Positions 24,321 to 31,126 of a DNA stretch of 64,000 nucleotides are shown piece by piece. The notes below the pieces were generated by a model. It worked only from the letters and a program-made list of their open reading frames with translations, was not told the DNA's origin and did no database searches. Each line of letters starts with the position of its first letter. The stretch's first letter is position 1. The position numbers and the translations under genes are program-made. Source of the stretch: JBEKTW01 sp049515655. Its GTDB lineage: Bacteria; Bacteroidota; Ignavibacteria; UBA10030; SZUA-254. Where the stretch lies: positions 62,001 to 126,000 of the forward strand of contig JBEKTW010000007.1 of assembly GCA_049515655.1 (NCBI GenBank), given 5' to 3'.

Positions 24321-25256
24321 ATGTCCAAGGTAAAAGGAGGGTTAGGAAAAGGGTTGTCGGCGTTGATTCGCCCGCCGGCGAAGAGCGATGAGCCGCTCCG
24401 CCCGTCCGACCAACCGGCAAGTCCACCCGCGTCGACCCCGGCCAAACCTTCGCCGGTCGGATCCATCACGCATCTCGAGATCGCGAGGATCCGTCCCAAT
24501 CCGTTCCAGCCCCGCGCCGACTTCGACCAGCAGGCGCTCGACGAACTGAAACAATCGATTAAGCAAAAGGGCATCATCCAGCCTATCACGGTCCGCCGGG
24601 CGGACGACGGAATGTACGAGCTCATTTCCGGCGAGCGCCGCATCAGGGCGTCGACCGAGCTCGGACTGAAGACAATTCCGGCCTACGTTATTGAAGTCAG
24701 GACGCAGGTGGAAATGCTCGAGCTCGCGCTCATCGAAAACCTCCAGCGCGAACACCTGAATCCGATCGAGATCGCTATTTCCTATCAACGGCTCATGAAC
24801 GACGTCGAGCTTTCCGTTGAAGATGTCGCCCGGAAGGTGAGCAAGGATCGCACGACGGTCGTGAACTTCTTGCGTCTACTGAAGCTCCCGGACAAAATCC
24901 AGCACGCGCTGCGGAAGGGCGCGCTTACCGCCGGGCATGCCCGGGCGTTGCTTGCGCTCCCCGATGAATTGACCCAGTTGAAGTTTTTCGAAAAGATCAC
25001 GAAGAGTGACCTCAATGTGCGCCAGGTCGAACGACTCGTCCGTGAGTTCTCCCAGAAGAAAGAGAAGAAGGTCTTCCATATAACCCCGGCTGCGCAAACT
25101 TCAGTGGGCAGTATTGAAGAAAAGATCCGGTACGCTCTCGGGACGAAAGTGAAAGTAAATGTTCACGAAGGGGGAAAAGGCGAGATCGTGATTGAGTTTT
25201 ATTCGAACGATGACCTCGTACGGCTGCTCGACCTCATCACTTCCATCCAACAATAA
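24321..25256 (+). CDS. parB: Chromosome-partitioning protein ParB (Spo0J)
   Basis: The 311-residue protein has an N-terminal basic linker (KVKGGLGKGLSALI) and the ParB CTPase domain (RIRPNPFQPR, QPITVRR, LISGERRIRAS, ALIENLQREHLNPIE). It then has a helix-turn-helix (VSKDRTTVVNFLRLLKLP, GALTAGHARALLAL) and a dimerisation tail ending YSNDDLVRLLDLI. It binds parS and loads SMC. I did not find a clear parS site near the gene. Confidence 0.97.
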   Translation: MSKVKGGLGKGLSALIRPPAKSDEPLRPSDQPASPPASTPAKPSPVGSITHLEIARIRPNPFQPRADFDQQALDELKQSIKQKGIIQPITVRRADDGMYELISGERRIRASTELGLKTIPAYVIEVRTQVEMLELALIENLQREHLNPIEIAISYQRLMNDVELSVEDVARKVSKDRTTVVNFLRLLKLPDKIQHALRKGALTAGHARALLALPDELTQLKFFEKITKSDLNVRQVERLVREFSQKKEKKVFHITPAAQTSVGSIEEKIRYALGTKVKVNVHEGGKGEIVIEFYSNDDLVRLLDLITSIQQ

Positions 25257-25265
25257 ACGATTCGT

Positions 25266-25658
25266 ATGCCGAAGAAGATCGTTTTAACGAAAGCGGCTCC
25301 CGCGCCCATCGGTCCGTACAATCAGGGAATCGTCGCGAGCGGCACGATGGTGTTTACGGCCGGGCAGATTCCGCTCGACCCGCAAACGGGGCAACTCGTC
25401 GCGGGCGATATCAAAGCGCAGACGCGACAGGTACTGAAGAACGTGCAGGCGATTCTCGAGGCTGGCGGCGCTTCGCTGCAGAGCGTTGTCAAGACCACCG
25501 TTTTTCTGAAAGACATGAATGAATTTCCCGCGATGAACGAGGTCTACGGCGAATTCTTCAAGAGCGACCCGCCTGCGCGCTCGACCGTTGAAGTGGCACG
25601 GCTGCCGCGAGACGTCAGAGTTGAAATCGACGCGATCGCGATGGTGGAAAAGCCGTGA
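25266..25658 (+). CDS. ridA: RidA-family enamine/imine deaminase
   Basis: The 130-residue protein is a typical RidA (YjgF/YER057c/UK114): PIGPYNQGIVASGTMVFTAGQIPLDPQTG at the N-terminus (well conserved) and PARSTVEVARLPRDVRVEIDAIA with the catalytic Arg at the C-terminus. RidA hydrolyses reactive enamines made by PLP enzymes such as threonine dehydratase. It starts 9 bases after parB, interrupting the usual parB-DUF5683 adjacency of Bacteroidota. Confidence 0.95.
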   Translation: MPKKIVLTKAAPAPIGPYNQGIVASGTMVFTAGQIPLDPQTGQLVAGDIKAQTRQVLKNVQAILEAGGASLQSVVKTTVFLKDMNEFPAMNEVYGEFFKSDPPARSTVEVARLPRDVRVEIDAIAMVEKP

Positions 25659-25687
25659 AAACTGCAACGACAGATGAGCATTGAGCA

Positions 25688-26251
25688 GTGAGTCGTTATT
25701 CTCTTCCGGCTGTTAAGTTTTCATGTCCTGTTGTTCTTGCCGTACTCATCCACGCTTTTTGCCTCGCCCAGGTCGGTACCGGATCTGATAGTCTCAGGGC
25801 CATCCCCGATTCCGGCAGTAGAAGCTCCGTAGAGACAGGTTTCCATCCCAGTAAGTCCGCCTGGCTGGCGGTCGGATTATCTGCCGCCGCGCCGGGAGTC
25901 GGACAGCTCTATAATGGGAGCTACTGGAAGGCTCCTGTCATCTGGGCGCTCGGCACGTACTGGATTTCGGAGTGGATTCAACTCAACAAGTCGTACAAAG
26001 ATTACCGCAACAGCTATAATGCGAGCATACAACCTTCCCAGACCTTGGGTGATCCGACCTTGCTCAGTCAGCGAAATTTCTACCGGGACGAGCGGGATAA
26101 GTTCGCGTGGTATCTCGGCGCCTTATATGCTCTCAATCTTCTCGACGCTTATGTGAGTGCGAATCTGTATGATTTTGACGTGGGGCAGGACCTGGGATTG
26201 GACGGGAGAGCGGCGCCGAGAGTAACGGCAACGATCCGATGGAAATTTTGA
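25688..26251 (+). CDS. DUF5683 membrane protein
   Basis: The 187-residue protein (GTG start) has a signal peptide and the DUF5683 core: KSAWLAVGLSAAAPGVGQLYNGSYWKAPVIWA, a GxGQxYNxxYWK pattern followed by hydrophobic helices and DFDVGQDL near the end. In many Bacteroidota this gene follows parB, as here. Function is unknown. The stop codon lies inside the stem of a 9-bp hairpin (26249-26270). Confidence 0.85.
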   Translation: MSRYSLPAVKFSCPVVLAVLIHAFCLAQVGTGSDSLRAIPDSGSRSSVETGFHPSKSAWLAVGLSAAAPGVGQLYNGSYWKAPVIWALGTYWISEWIQLNKSYKDYRNSYNASIQPSQTLGDPTLLSQRNFYRDERDKFAWYLGALYALNLLDAYVSANLYDFDVGQDLGLDGRAAPRVTATIRWKF

Positions 26252-26326
26252 TTCACCGGTTGGTGAATCATCGGTAGAGACTTCAAACAGGAAGAATGTG
26301 CGGCGCACTTTGGAAGTGCGTCGCAC
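26249..26326. terminator. Two hairpins between convergent genes
   Basis: TGATTCACC-GGTT-GGTGAATCA (26249-26270) overlaps the DUF5683 stop. A second hairpin at 26298-26326 has a 13-bp stem GTGCGGCGCACTT with one G-U pair and a 3-nt loop, followed on the plus strand by GTCTTTTC. The second looks like a terminator for the par operon and may also serve the FKBP gene coming from the other side. Confidence 0.7.
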
Positions 26327-26340
26327 GTCTTTTCTGAAGC

Positions 26341-27009
26341 TTACTTGACGGAGAGCAGCTCCACTTCAAAAATCAATGTTGCATTGGGTGGTATCACCTG
26401 ACCCGCTCCACGCTCACCGTACGCAAGGTCGGGCGGAATGAACAACGTCCACTTTGACCCGACGGGCATCAACTGCAATGCCTCGGTCCAACCTCTTACG
26501 ACGCCGTTGACCTGAAACGACGCGGGCTGGCCGCGTTTGTATGAGTTGTCGAACTCCGTTCCGTCGACGAGCTTTCCGATGTAGTGTACCGCCACGGTTT
26601 CTTCCGCCTTCGGTTTCTTTCCGGTGCCCATCTTCTCGACCTTGTACTGCAAGCCGCTGGGGAGAGTAATGACACCGTCCTTTTTCTTGTTCTCGGCAAG
26701 GAATGCATCGCCTGCCGTTTTGTTCTTTTCGGCCTGTACATCCATCATATGTTTCTGGTACGACATGATAGCCGCCTGGGATTGCGAATCATCCAACGCG
26801 GGTTTCACGTCGTTCAAGATGTCCTTCAAACCCTTCGCAAGAAGGTCCGGGTCGATGTCGAAAGATTGCTTCTTGAGATTCTTTGCTATGTCATGCCCGA
26901 TGGCATAGCTCACGCTGTCCTTTTGAGTTTTTAGCTGTGCCTTCTCCTGTGTGTTGCCCTGACACGCTAACAGCATGAGACACAGAGCGGCTATTCCTGC
27001 GTATTTCAT
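26341..27009 (-). CDS. FKBP-type peptidyl-prolyl isomerase lipoprotein (FkpA/Mip-like), paralogue 1
   Basis: The 222-residue protein has a lipobox (LMLLACQG, Cys16) and an N-terminal helical dimerisation domain with KDSVSYAIGHDIAKNLKKQS. The FKBP catalytic domain is at about 115-222 (LPSGLQYKVEKMGTGKKP, VHYIGKLVDGTEFDNS, GWTEALQLMPVGSKW, PPDLAYGERGAGQVIPPNATL, FEVELLSVK). It catalyses proline isomerisation in the periplasm. A close paralogue lies at 43846-44532. Confidence 0.95.
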   Translation of the reverse strand: MKYAGIAALCLMLLACQGNTQEKAQLKTQKDSVSYAIGHDIAKNLKKQSFDIDPDLLAKGLKDILNDVKPALDDSQSQAAIMSYQKHMMDVQAEKNKTAGDAFLAENKKKDGVITLPSGLQYKVEKMGTGKKPKAEETVAVHYIGKLVDGTEFDNSYKRGQPASFQVNGVVRGWTEALQLMPVGSKWTLFIPPDLAYGERGAGQVIPPNATLIFEVELLSVK

Positions 27010-27331
27010 TAACGAATCCTTTCTTGAGTGGTAATTGTTCCGGGGGAAGTTTGCCTGCTCGGCGGACAGGATGATTTGCCGGATACCCTGTAGGGCGGGC
27101 GTTTCCCGAAGTCATAATGGAATAAAATACGATTTTCGAGAGCGGAATCCAAATGAGCATTTGTCATGTTGAGCGAAGCGAAACATCCCAATGCTCGAAA
27201 AGAAGCGAGATTCTTCACTTCACTTCGTTCCGTTCAGAATGACAATCATTTTTGATTTTTCAGATATCTCGGTCGAGTCGTTTGTAAACCACTGAAATAC
27301 CTCTTACCTTACGTAAAATCAGGAACGGGAA
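27010..27331. other. Intergenic stretch with a dispersed AGCGAAGCG-type repeat
   Basis: No reading frame is supported in these 322 bp between divergent genes. At about 27163-27244 there is the palindromic, widespread type of repeat (TTGAGCGAAGCGAAACAT ... CACTTCGTTCCGTTCAGAAT). The rest presumably holds promoters for the FKBP gene and the GH76-like gene. Confidence 0.45.
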
Positions 27332-28447
27332 ATGAAGAAAATCCTTGCCGTCATTCTTGCAACGATTGCTCTATCAACTGAGCCTGGAGCTGGGAGCAAA
27401 GAGTCAAACAGCGAGTTGTACAATACTTGGCTCAGCCGCGCATACGCGGTCGATGAGCTATTCCATACCGTCTACACCCCGGGCTGGGAGGGCGCAAACG
27501 GTGCGATTGGCGACGCGTACCTGTTTGCAGCCACCCATGACTCTTCTCTCCTACGTTTTCACCTCGAGCACGATATGAGAAACATGTTCAACGGGACGTG
27601 GGTCGACGACCGCGCCTGGATCTGCCTCGCGGAAATGTACTGGTGGGATTTCACAGGCCGGCAAAACAGAATCTGGGTGGAAGATGCCCGGCAGCGCTAC
27701 CTCGACGCCCGCAGCGAAGGGCGCCTCTCCAACCACGAAGGATTCTGGAGTTGGTACAACTGGCCCCCGGGCGCGAAAGTCAATGACCGGATTTTTACGA
27801 ACAGCAACATGAATCAGATGATTGCAGTCGCGTGTTGGTTGTATGAAGCTACAGGCGATAAGCGATTTCTGAAAGACGCGCTCATGGTCTGGAACGGCGA
27901 CAAGAAATATCCGGGCGTCGAGAAAACGTTCTATCGTGGCAACGGACGGTGGGAAGGGAAACCCGGCCTGGCAGCGTTCGGCAAGCAGCTCCCGTGGGAT
28001 GGAGTCGAGTACTCCATGGTGTGCGCCTCGCTGTACCGCGTGACAAAAGATCCGAAGTACAAGAAGATCATTGTTGCAAGCGTGAAACGGATCCTCGACC
28101 CGGCGACGGGCTGGGTCGACCCGCACGATTTTTATCAAATCCACATGGACGGCAACGGACACTTTGTGCATAATCTCCTCATCGCGTACCTGATTGCGCC
28201 CGACCAGCTCAGCGACGTTCCGGAAAAAGTCCGGAAGATGCTGGAACACGTCTGGACAAACCACGAAGGAACGGCAACGGTGACGCTGCATCGTGAAGCC
28301 GACAACGGCATCCGCAACGGCTGGAATCCTTACGGAGGCGAGGATGGGTACGGCGTTGACCAGGTCGGGACGGTGCATCCCCAGTCGCAGGCCGTGCGAG
28401 CGTTCGGGGTGTTTGTGTATGTTTTGAAGAAGATGGGGGAGAAGTGA
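27332..28447 (+). CDS. Secreted GH76-like (six-hairpin) glycoside hydrolase
   Basis: The 371-residue protein has a signal peptide (MKKILAVILATIALS...). The mature part contains GTWVDDRAWICLAEMYWWDFTG; the paired Asp residues sit where GH76 alpha-1,6-mannanases have their catalytic DD. It also has NSNMNQMIAVACWLYEATGD and DGVEYSMVCASLYRVTKD, the repeating Trp/aromatic helices of an (alpha/alpha)6 barrel. The assignment to GH76 rests on these motifs; another six-hairpin family is possible. Only a repeat-rich region follows. Confidence 0.7.
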   Translation: MKKILAVILATIALSTEPGAGSKESNSELYNTWLSRAYAVDELFHTVYTPGWEGANGAIGDAYLFAATHDSSLLRFHLEHDMRNMFNGTWVDDRAWICLAEMYWWDFTGRQNRIWVEDARQRYLDARSEGRLSNHEGFWSWYNWPPGAKVNDRIFTNSNMNQMIAVACWLYEATGDKRFLKDALMVWNGDKKYPGVEKTFYRGNGRWEGKPGLAAFGKQLPWDGVEYSMVCASLYRVTKDPKYKKIIVASVKRILDPATGWVDPHDFYQIHMDGNGHFVHNLLIAYLIAPDQLSDVPEKVRKMLEHVWTNHEGTATVTLHREADNGIRNGWNPYGGEDGYGVDQVGTVHPQSQAVRAFGVFVYVLKKMGEK

Positions 28448-28463
28448 GAATAGTAGGGCGATT

Positions 28464-28620
28464 CGTCTTTTGGCTTTTTACCCTCACCCCTTTCCCCTCT
28501 CCCGATCCTTCGACTTCGCTCAGGACAGGTTCGGGAGAGGGGAATTGAAGGGGAGAGGGTTGCGAGTGACGTGAAGATCCAGGAATTTATTCGAACTATT
28601 TGAAGGACACGATACTCGTT
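28464..28620. repeat. Dispersed CCTCTCCC-type repeat, relative of the MITE at 11387
   Basis: It shares GGCTTTTTACCCTCACCCC, the GGGAGAGGGGAATTGAAGG stretch and the end CTATTTGAAGGACACGATACT with the element at 11387-11547, but the left terminal repeat is lost. Its hairpin loop is replaced by CTTCGACTTCGCTCAGGACA, which also occurs in the repeat at 30912. Confidence 0.7.
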
Positions 28621-28624
28621 TCTA

Positions 28625-28851
28625 AATCCGAATTCGGAAATCTTAAATTCCGCCTCTCAGAATCCCGCCGCCCAGCGGAATCCAAAGGCGGGACAAATCC
28701 TAAACTCAAAACTCAAACCCCAAACCCTAACACCTATCACCCACCACCTATTACCTCCAACCCGAACCCCAACCCCAAACCCTAATATCTATCACCCATC
28801 ACCTATTATCTGCCACCTAAACCCAAACCCCAAAACTCAAAACTCTAACCC
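28625..28851. repeat. Low-complexity AAACCCTAA / CACCTATCACC array
   Basis: The stretch consists of degenerate words such as AAATCCTAAAC, AACTCAAA, CCCAAACCCTAA and CACCTATCACCCA, with no reading frame. It resembles the satellite words at 39507-39733 and, in style, the arrays flanking S23 genes, but no S23 gene is here. Confidence 0.7.
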
Positions 28852-29556
28852 CTACTGCTTTGCAGAAGTATGCCAGGAGCGGATTTGCCACTCGCCTGCT
28901 TCGTTCCGACTGTACACAATGGTGTGATATCGCTCGTGCTTTCCTGATGACGGTTTCATGCGGAGGATCAAAAAGCCCGACCTATCTGAGGAATCGACCT
29001 TCTGGATGGATAAGAGTTCTTTTGATTCGGGTCCTTCAACAAGCATCGATCTTTTCCCTTTGTCTGAGAGAAGACCACGCAAATGTTCCATTTTATTGCC
29101 GATCACGACGTATGCCTCAGGATCGATGAGAGACAGCATCTGTTCTCCGGTGTCTCCTCGGAGTAACCCGACAACTTTTTCCCTAAGCTTCATTTCGTCT
29201 TCGTATTCGGATTTCAAATCACCATTGAGTTTGAACCTGAAGGGGATGATCACTTCAGCCTTAATGGGCTTCCCGTCCTTCAGTGCCGGCGTAAATTCCC
29301 ATTGCTTCACTGCATCGAGGGCGGCATCGTCAAAATCCTTGTTGGACGTCTTCTCCACCGTCGCTTTATCGACGCCTCCATTTTCATTCACAAATACCCT
29401 CACGCTGACCTCTCCTTCGATTCCCGCCGCTTTGAGAATTGACGGGTAGGAAGGGTTGACGCGTTTCTTCGCCTGCGGCATTTCCTGGGGTGAGTTTAGT
29501 GCTGCTGCCGGCAATGCACAGAGCAGCATCAAGAATATCCATGTATTTAATCGCAT
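28852..29556 (-). CDS. Secreted TonB C-terminal domain protein
   Basis: The start at 29556 (MRLNTWIFLM) is chosen because AGGAG lies 8 bases upstream and a signal peptide follows; the longer open frame has no support. The 234-residue protein carries a TonB/energy-transducer domain (KRVNPSYPSILKAAGIEGEV, FDDAALDAVKQWEFTPALKDGKP, VIIPFRFKL) at about 30-120. A second domain of unknown type follows (VVGLLRGDTGEQMLSLIDPE ... ERYHTIVYSRNEAGEWQIRSW). It is third in an operon with an ECF sigma factor and anti-sigma factor, and divergent from a TonB-dependent receptor. Confidence 0.85.
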   Translation of the reverse strand: MRLNTWIFLMLLCALPAAALNSPQEMPQAKKRVNPSYPSILKAAGIEGEVSVRVFVNENGGVDKATVEKTSNKDFDDAALDAVKQWEFTPALKDGKPIKAEVIIPFRFKLNGDLKSEYEDEMKLREKVVGLLRGDTGEQMLSLIDPEAYVVIGNKMEHLRGLLSDKGKRSMLVEGPESKELLSIQKVDSSDRSGFLILRMKPSSGKHERYHTIVYSRNEAGEWQIRSWHTSAKQ

Positions 29557-29567
29557 ATCGGGATCTC

Positions 29568-29969
29568 CTACTTTTGTTGTGGTGTCGAAGTCTTTTCGGG
29601 AGTGACAATGACTGTCGCGAGTTTTGTGACATAGACTGTCTCGGTGCTGCGGGGCCGTACCAACGAATAGATGACAACGGCCGCGACCAGGAGCGCCGCA
29701 AATGCAAGAGCGGGCACTCGCAGTGATATGCGGTGTTGCCACAATCTTTCCCTGTGGATGTCGTGCAATGGAAAAGATGGAACAGCAGGTGAAAAAGCCG
29801 GTGGTTCTGCGACGCGCTCCAACGCGGCATTCAGCGATTGCATCCGATGGAACAACGACCGGCATTCACCGCACGAAGCCAAATGTGCGAACAACGTCGC
29901 GGAATCACCAGCTTGCAGCTCGCCATCCAGCAGCTTGCTAACCAAAATTTCATAATTGGCACAGCTCAT
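29568..29969 (-). CDS. Anti-sigma factor with zinc-finger (zf-HC2) domain
   Basis: The 133-residue protein has an N-terminal zinc-binding motif HLASCGECRSLF (about 29-40) typical of ZAS/zf-HC2 anti-sigma factors. A Pro-rich linker and one membrane helix (VPALAFAALLVAAVVIYSLV, about 84-103) are followed by a short periplasmic tail. It would hold the ECF sigma factor inactive at the membrane. Its ATG overlaps the sigma gene stop by 4 bases. Confidence 0.9.
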   Translation of the reverse strand: MSCANYEILVSKLLDGELQAGDSATLFAHLASCGECRSLFHRMQSLNAALERVAEPPAFSPAVPSFPLHDIHRERLWQHRISLRVPALAFAALLVAAVVIYSLVRPRSTETVYVTKLATVIVTPEKTSTPQQK

Positions 29970-30520
29970 GTCGCGGTCCTTTCTTGTAAAATCGGTTCCA
30001 GGTACTTAATTAATGCTTTTCTGGCTTTGTACAATCGTGATTCAACTGAACTGATCGTGCTGCCTGTGATGCTCGCGATATCCGCGTACGACAGTTTTTC
30101 GAACTGCCTCAGCACCAGCACCTCGCGATATTCAGGCTTAAGTCGTTGTAGTCCTTCTTCCACGAGGTCCGAATTTTCGCGCCTCACAAGAAGCTCATGC
30201 GGTGTTTCGGTATCCCACACTTCTTCGTCGGAAAGTCCGGCAACGTCCTTCCTACGTGCACGAAGCCAACCGAAGGCTTCGTTGCGGGCAATACTGAAGA
30301 GCCAGAAGTAGAATGATTCGGGCTTCTCAAGCGACTTCACAGATTCAAGAGCTTTGACAAAAACTGATTGGACAAGGTCTTCCGTGGCATCCCGGTCGCG
30401 CAGCAGCCGGTAGCAGTATCCGAACACCCGGCGGTAGTACTTGTGATATATTTCCCCGAAGGCTGCGCTGTCGCCACCGGCAAAGCGGCGGAGCAGCTCG
30501 CTGTCGTTCACTTCATCCAC
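29966..30520 (-). CDS. ECF-type RNA polymerase sigma factor
   Basis: The 184-residue protein has sigma region 2 (FGEIYHKYYRRVFGYCYRLL, DATEDLVQSVFVKAL) and region 4 (YREVLVLRQFEKLSYADIASI ... TISSVESRLYKARKAL). It lacks regions 1 and 3, as expected for ECF factors. It is first in a sigma, anti-sigma, TonB-domain operon. The receptor gene that it may control is divergent 600 bp away; no sigma-specific promoter could be defined by eye. Confidence 0.95.
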   Translation of the reverse strand: MDEVNDSELLRRFAGGDSAAFGEIYHKYYRRVFGYCYRLLRDRDATEDLVQSVFVKALESVKSLEKPESFYFWLFSIARNEAFGWLRARRKDVAGLSDEEVWDTETPHELLVRRENSDLVEEGLQRLKPEYREVLVLRQFEKLSYADIASITGSTISSVESRLYKARKALIKYLEPILQERTAT

Positions 30521-30668
30521 AGTTGGCCGAAATCATGACTGTCCATAGAGTAAGATGCAAAAAACGGGAAAAACTTGCTGTCTGCCACCCGGGGATTGAA
30601 AAACTACTTGAAAGAATGAAACCAAATTCGTAGGGAGTTCCCCTTCTTTCGTAGATGGCTCGCCGGCA

Positions 30669-30835
30669 ACAGATTTGAACCCACGGCTTCAGCCGTGGGA
30701 AAGAAAAACCCAAACGCGGAGGAACCGTTTCAACGGTTTAGAAGAAGGTTACCTTCTCCGAAGCGAGGACGAAGCTGAAGGTAACCTTCGCTCAAAGCTC
30801 TCGTGTCAGTTGGAAACCGCTAAAGCGGCTACCGG
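30669..30835. repeat. Cluster of four REP-like palindromes
   Basis: Consecutive palindromes are CCCACGGCT-TC-AGCCGTGGG (about 30680), AACCGTT-TC-AACGGTT (about 30724), a longer pair AGGTTACCTTC ... GAAGGTAACCT (about 30747-30788) and AACCGCT-AA-AGCGGCT (about 30816). Such short palindromes with a two-base TC/AA spacer are typical of REP/BIME elements spread by TnpA-REP (RAYT) transposases; no such transposase is in the window. Confidence 0.7.
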
Positions 30836-30911
30836 GTTCTGGCTTCCGTACTGTCCTACGACTCAATTCGTGTATTTTCTCATCATCTCCCAATGCTCAT
30901 CGTCAGGGTTC

Positions 30912-31075
30912 GTCGTTCGGCTTTTTACCCTCATCCCTTTCCACTCTCCCCGTTTCGCCCCGCGGGAGAAGCGGGGCTCAACACCCCTCTCGCGATACTT
31001 CGACTTCGCTCAGGACAGGTTCGGGAGAGGGGTCACGGGGTGAGGGTAACTCAGCAGGCGCCCGTCACCCCGAAT
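30912..31075. repeat. Dispersed CCTCTCCC-type repeat, inverted relative to the copy at 58994
   Basis: It contains GGCTTTTTACCCTCA, a GCCCCGC...GCGGGGC hairpin, CTTCGACTTCGCTCAGGACA and an end CTCAGCAGGCGCCCGTCAC. The element at 58994-59110 carries the same parts in reverse orientation. The repeat ends only about 50 bp before the receptor start, so it forms part of the leader. Confidence 0.7.
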
Positions 31076-31126
31076 TCTCATCTTTTTCTTAAACTTTCTG
31101 CCGCAAAGACGGTCAAAGGTGAGAAA

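Noticed and set aside
28609..28851. Telomere-like AAACCCTAA words
   Set aside because: They are degenerate, short and internal in a bacterial gene context, so I treat them as low-complexity satellite and not as telomeric or eukaryotic contamination.
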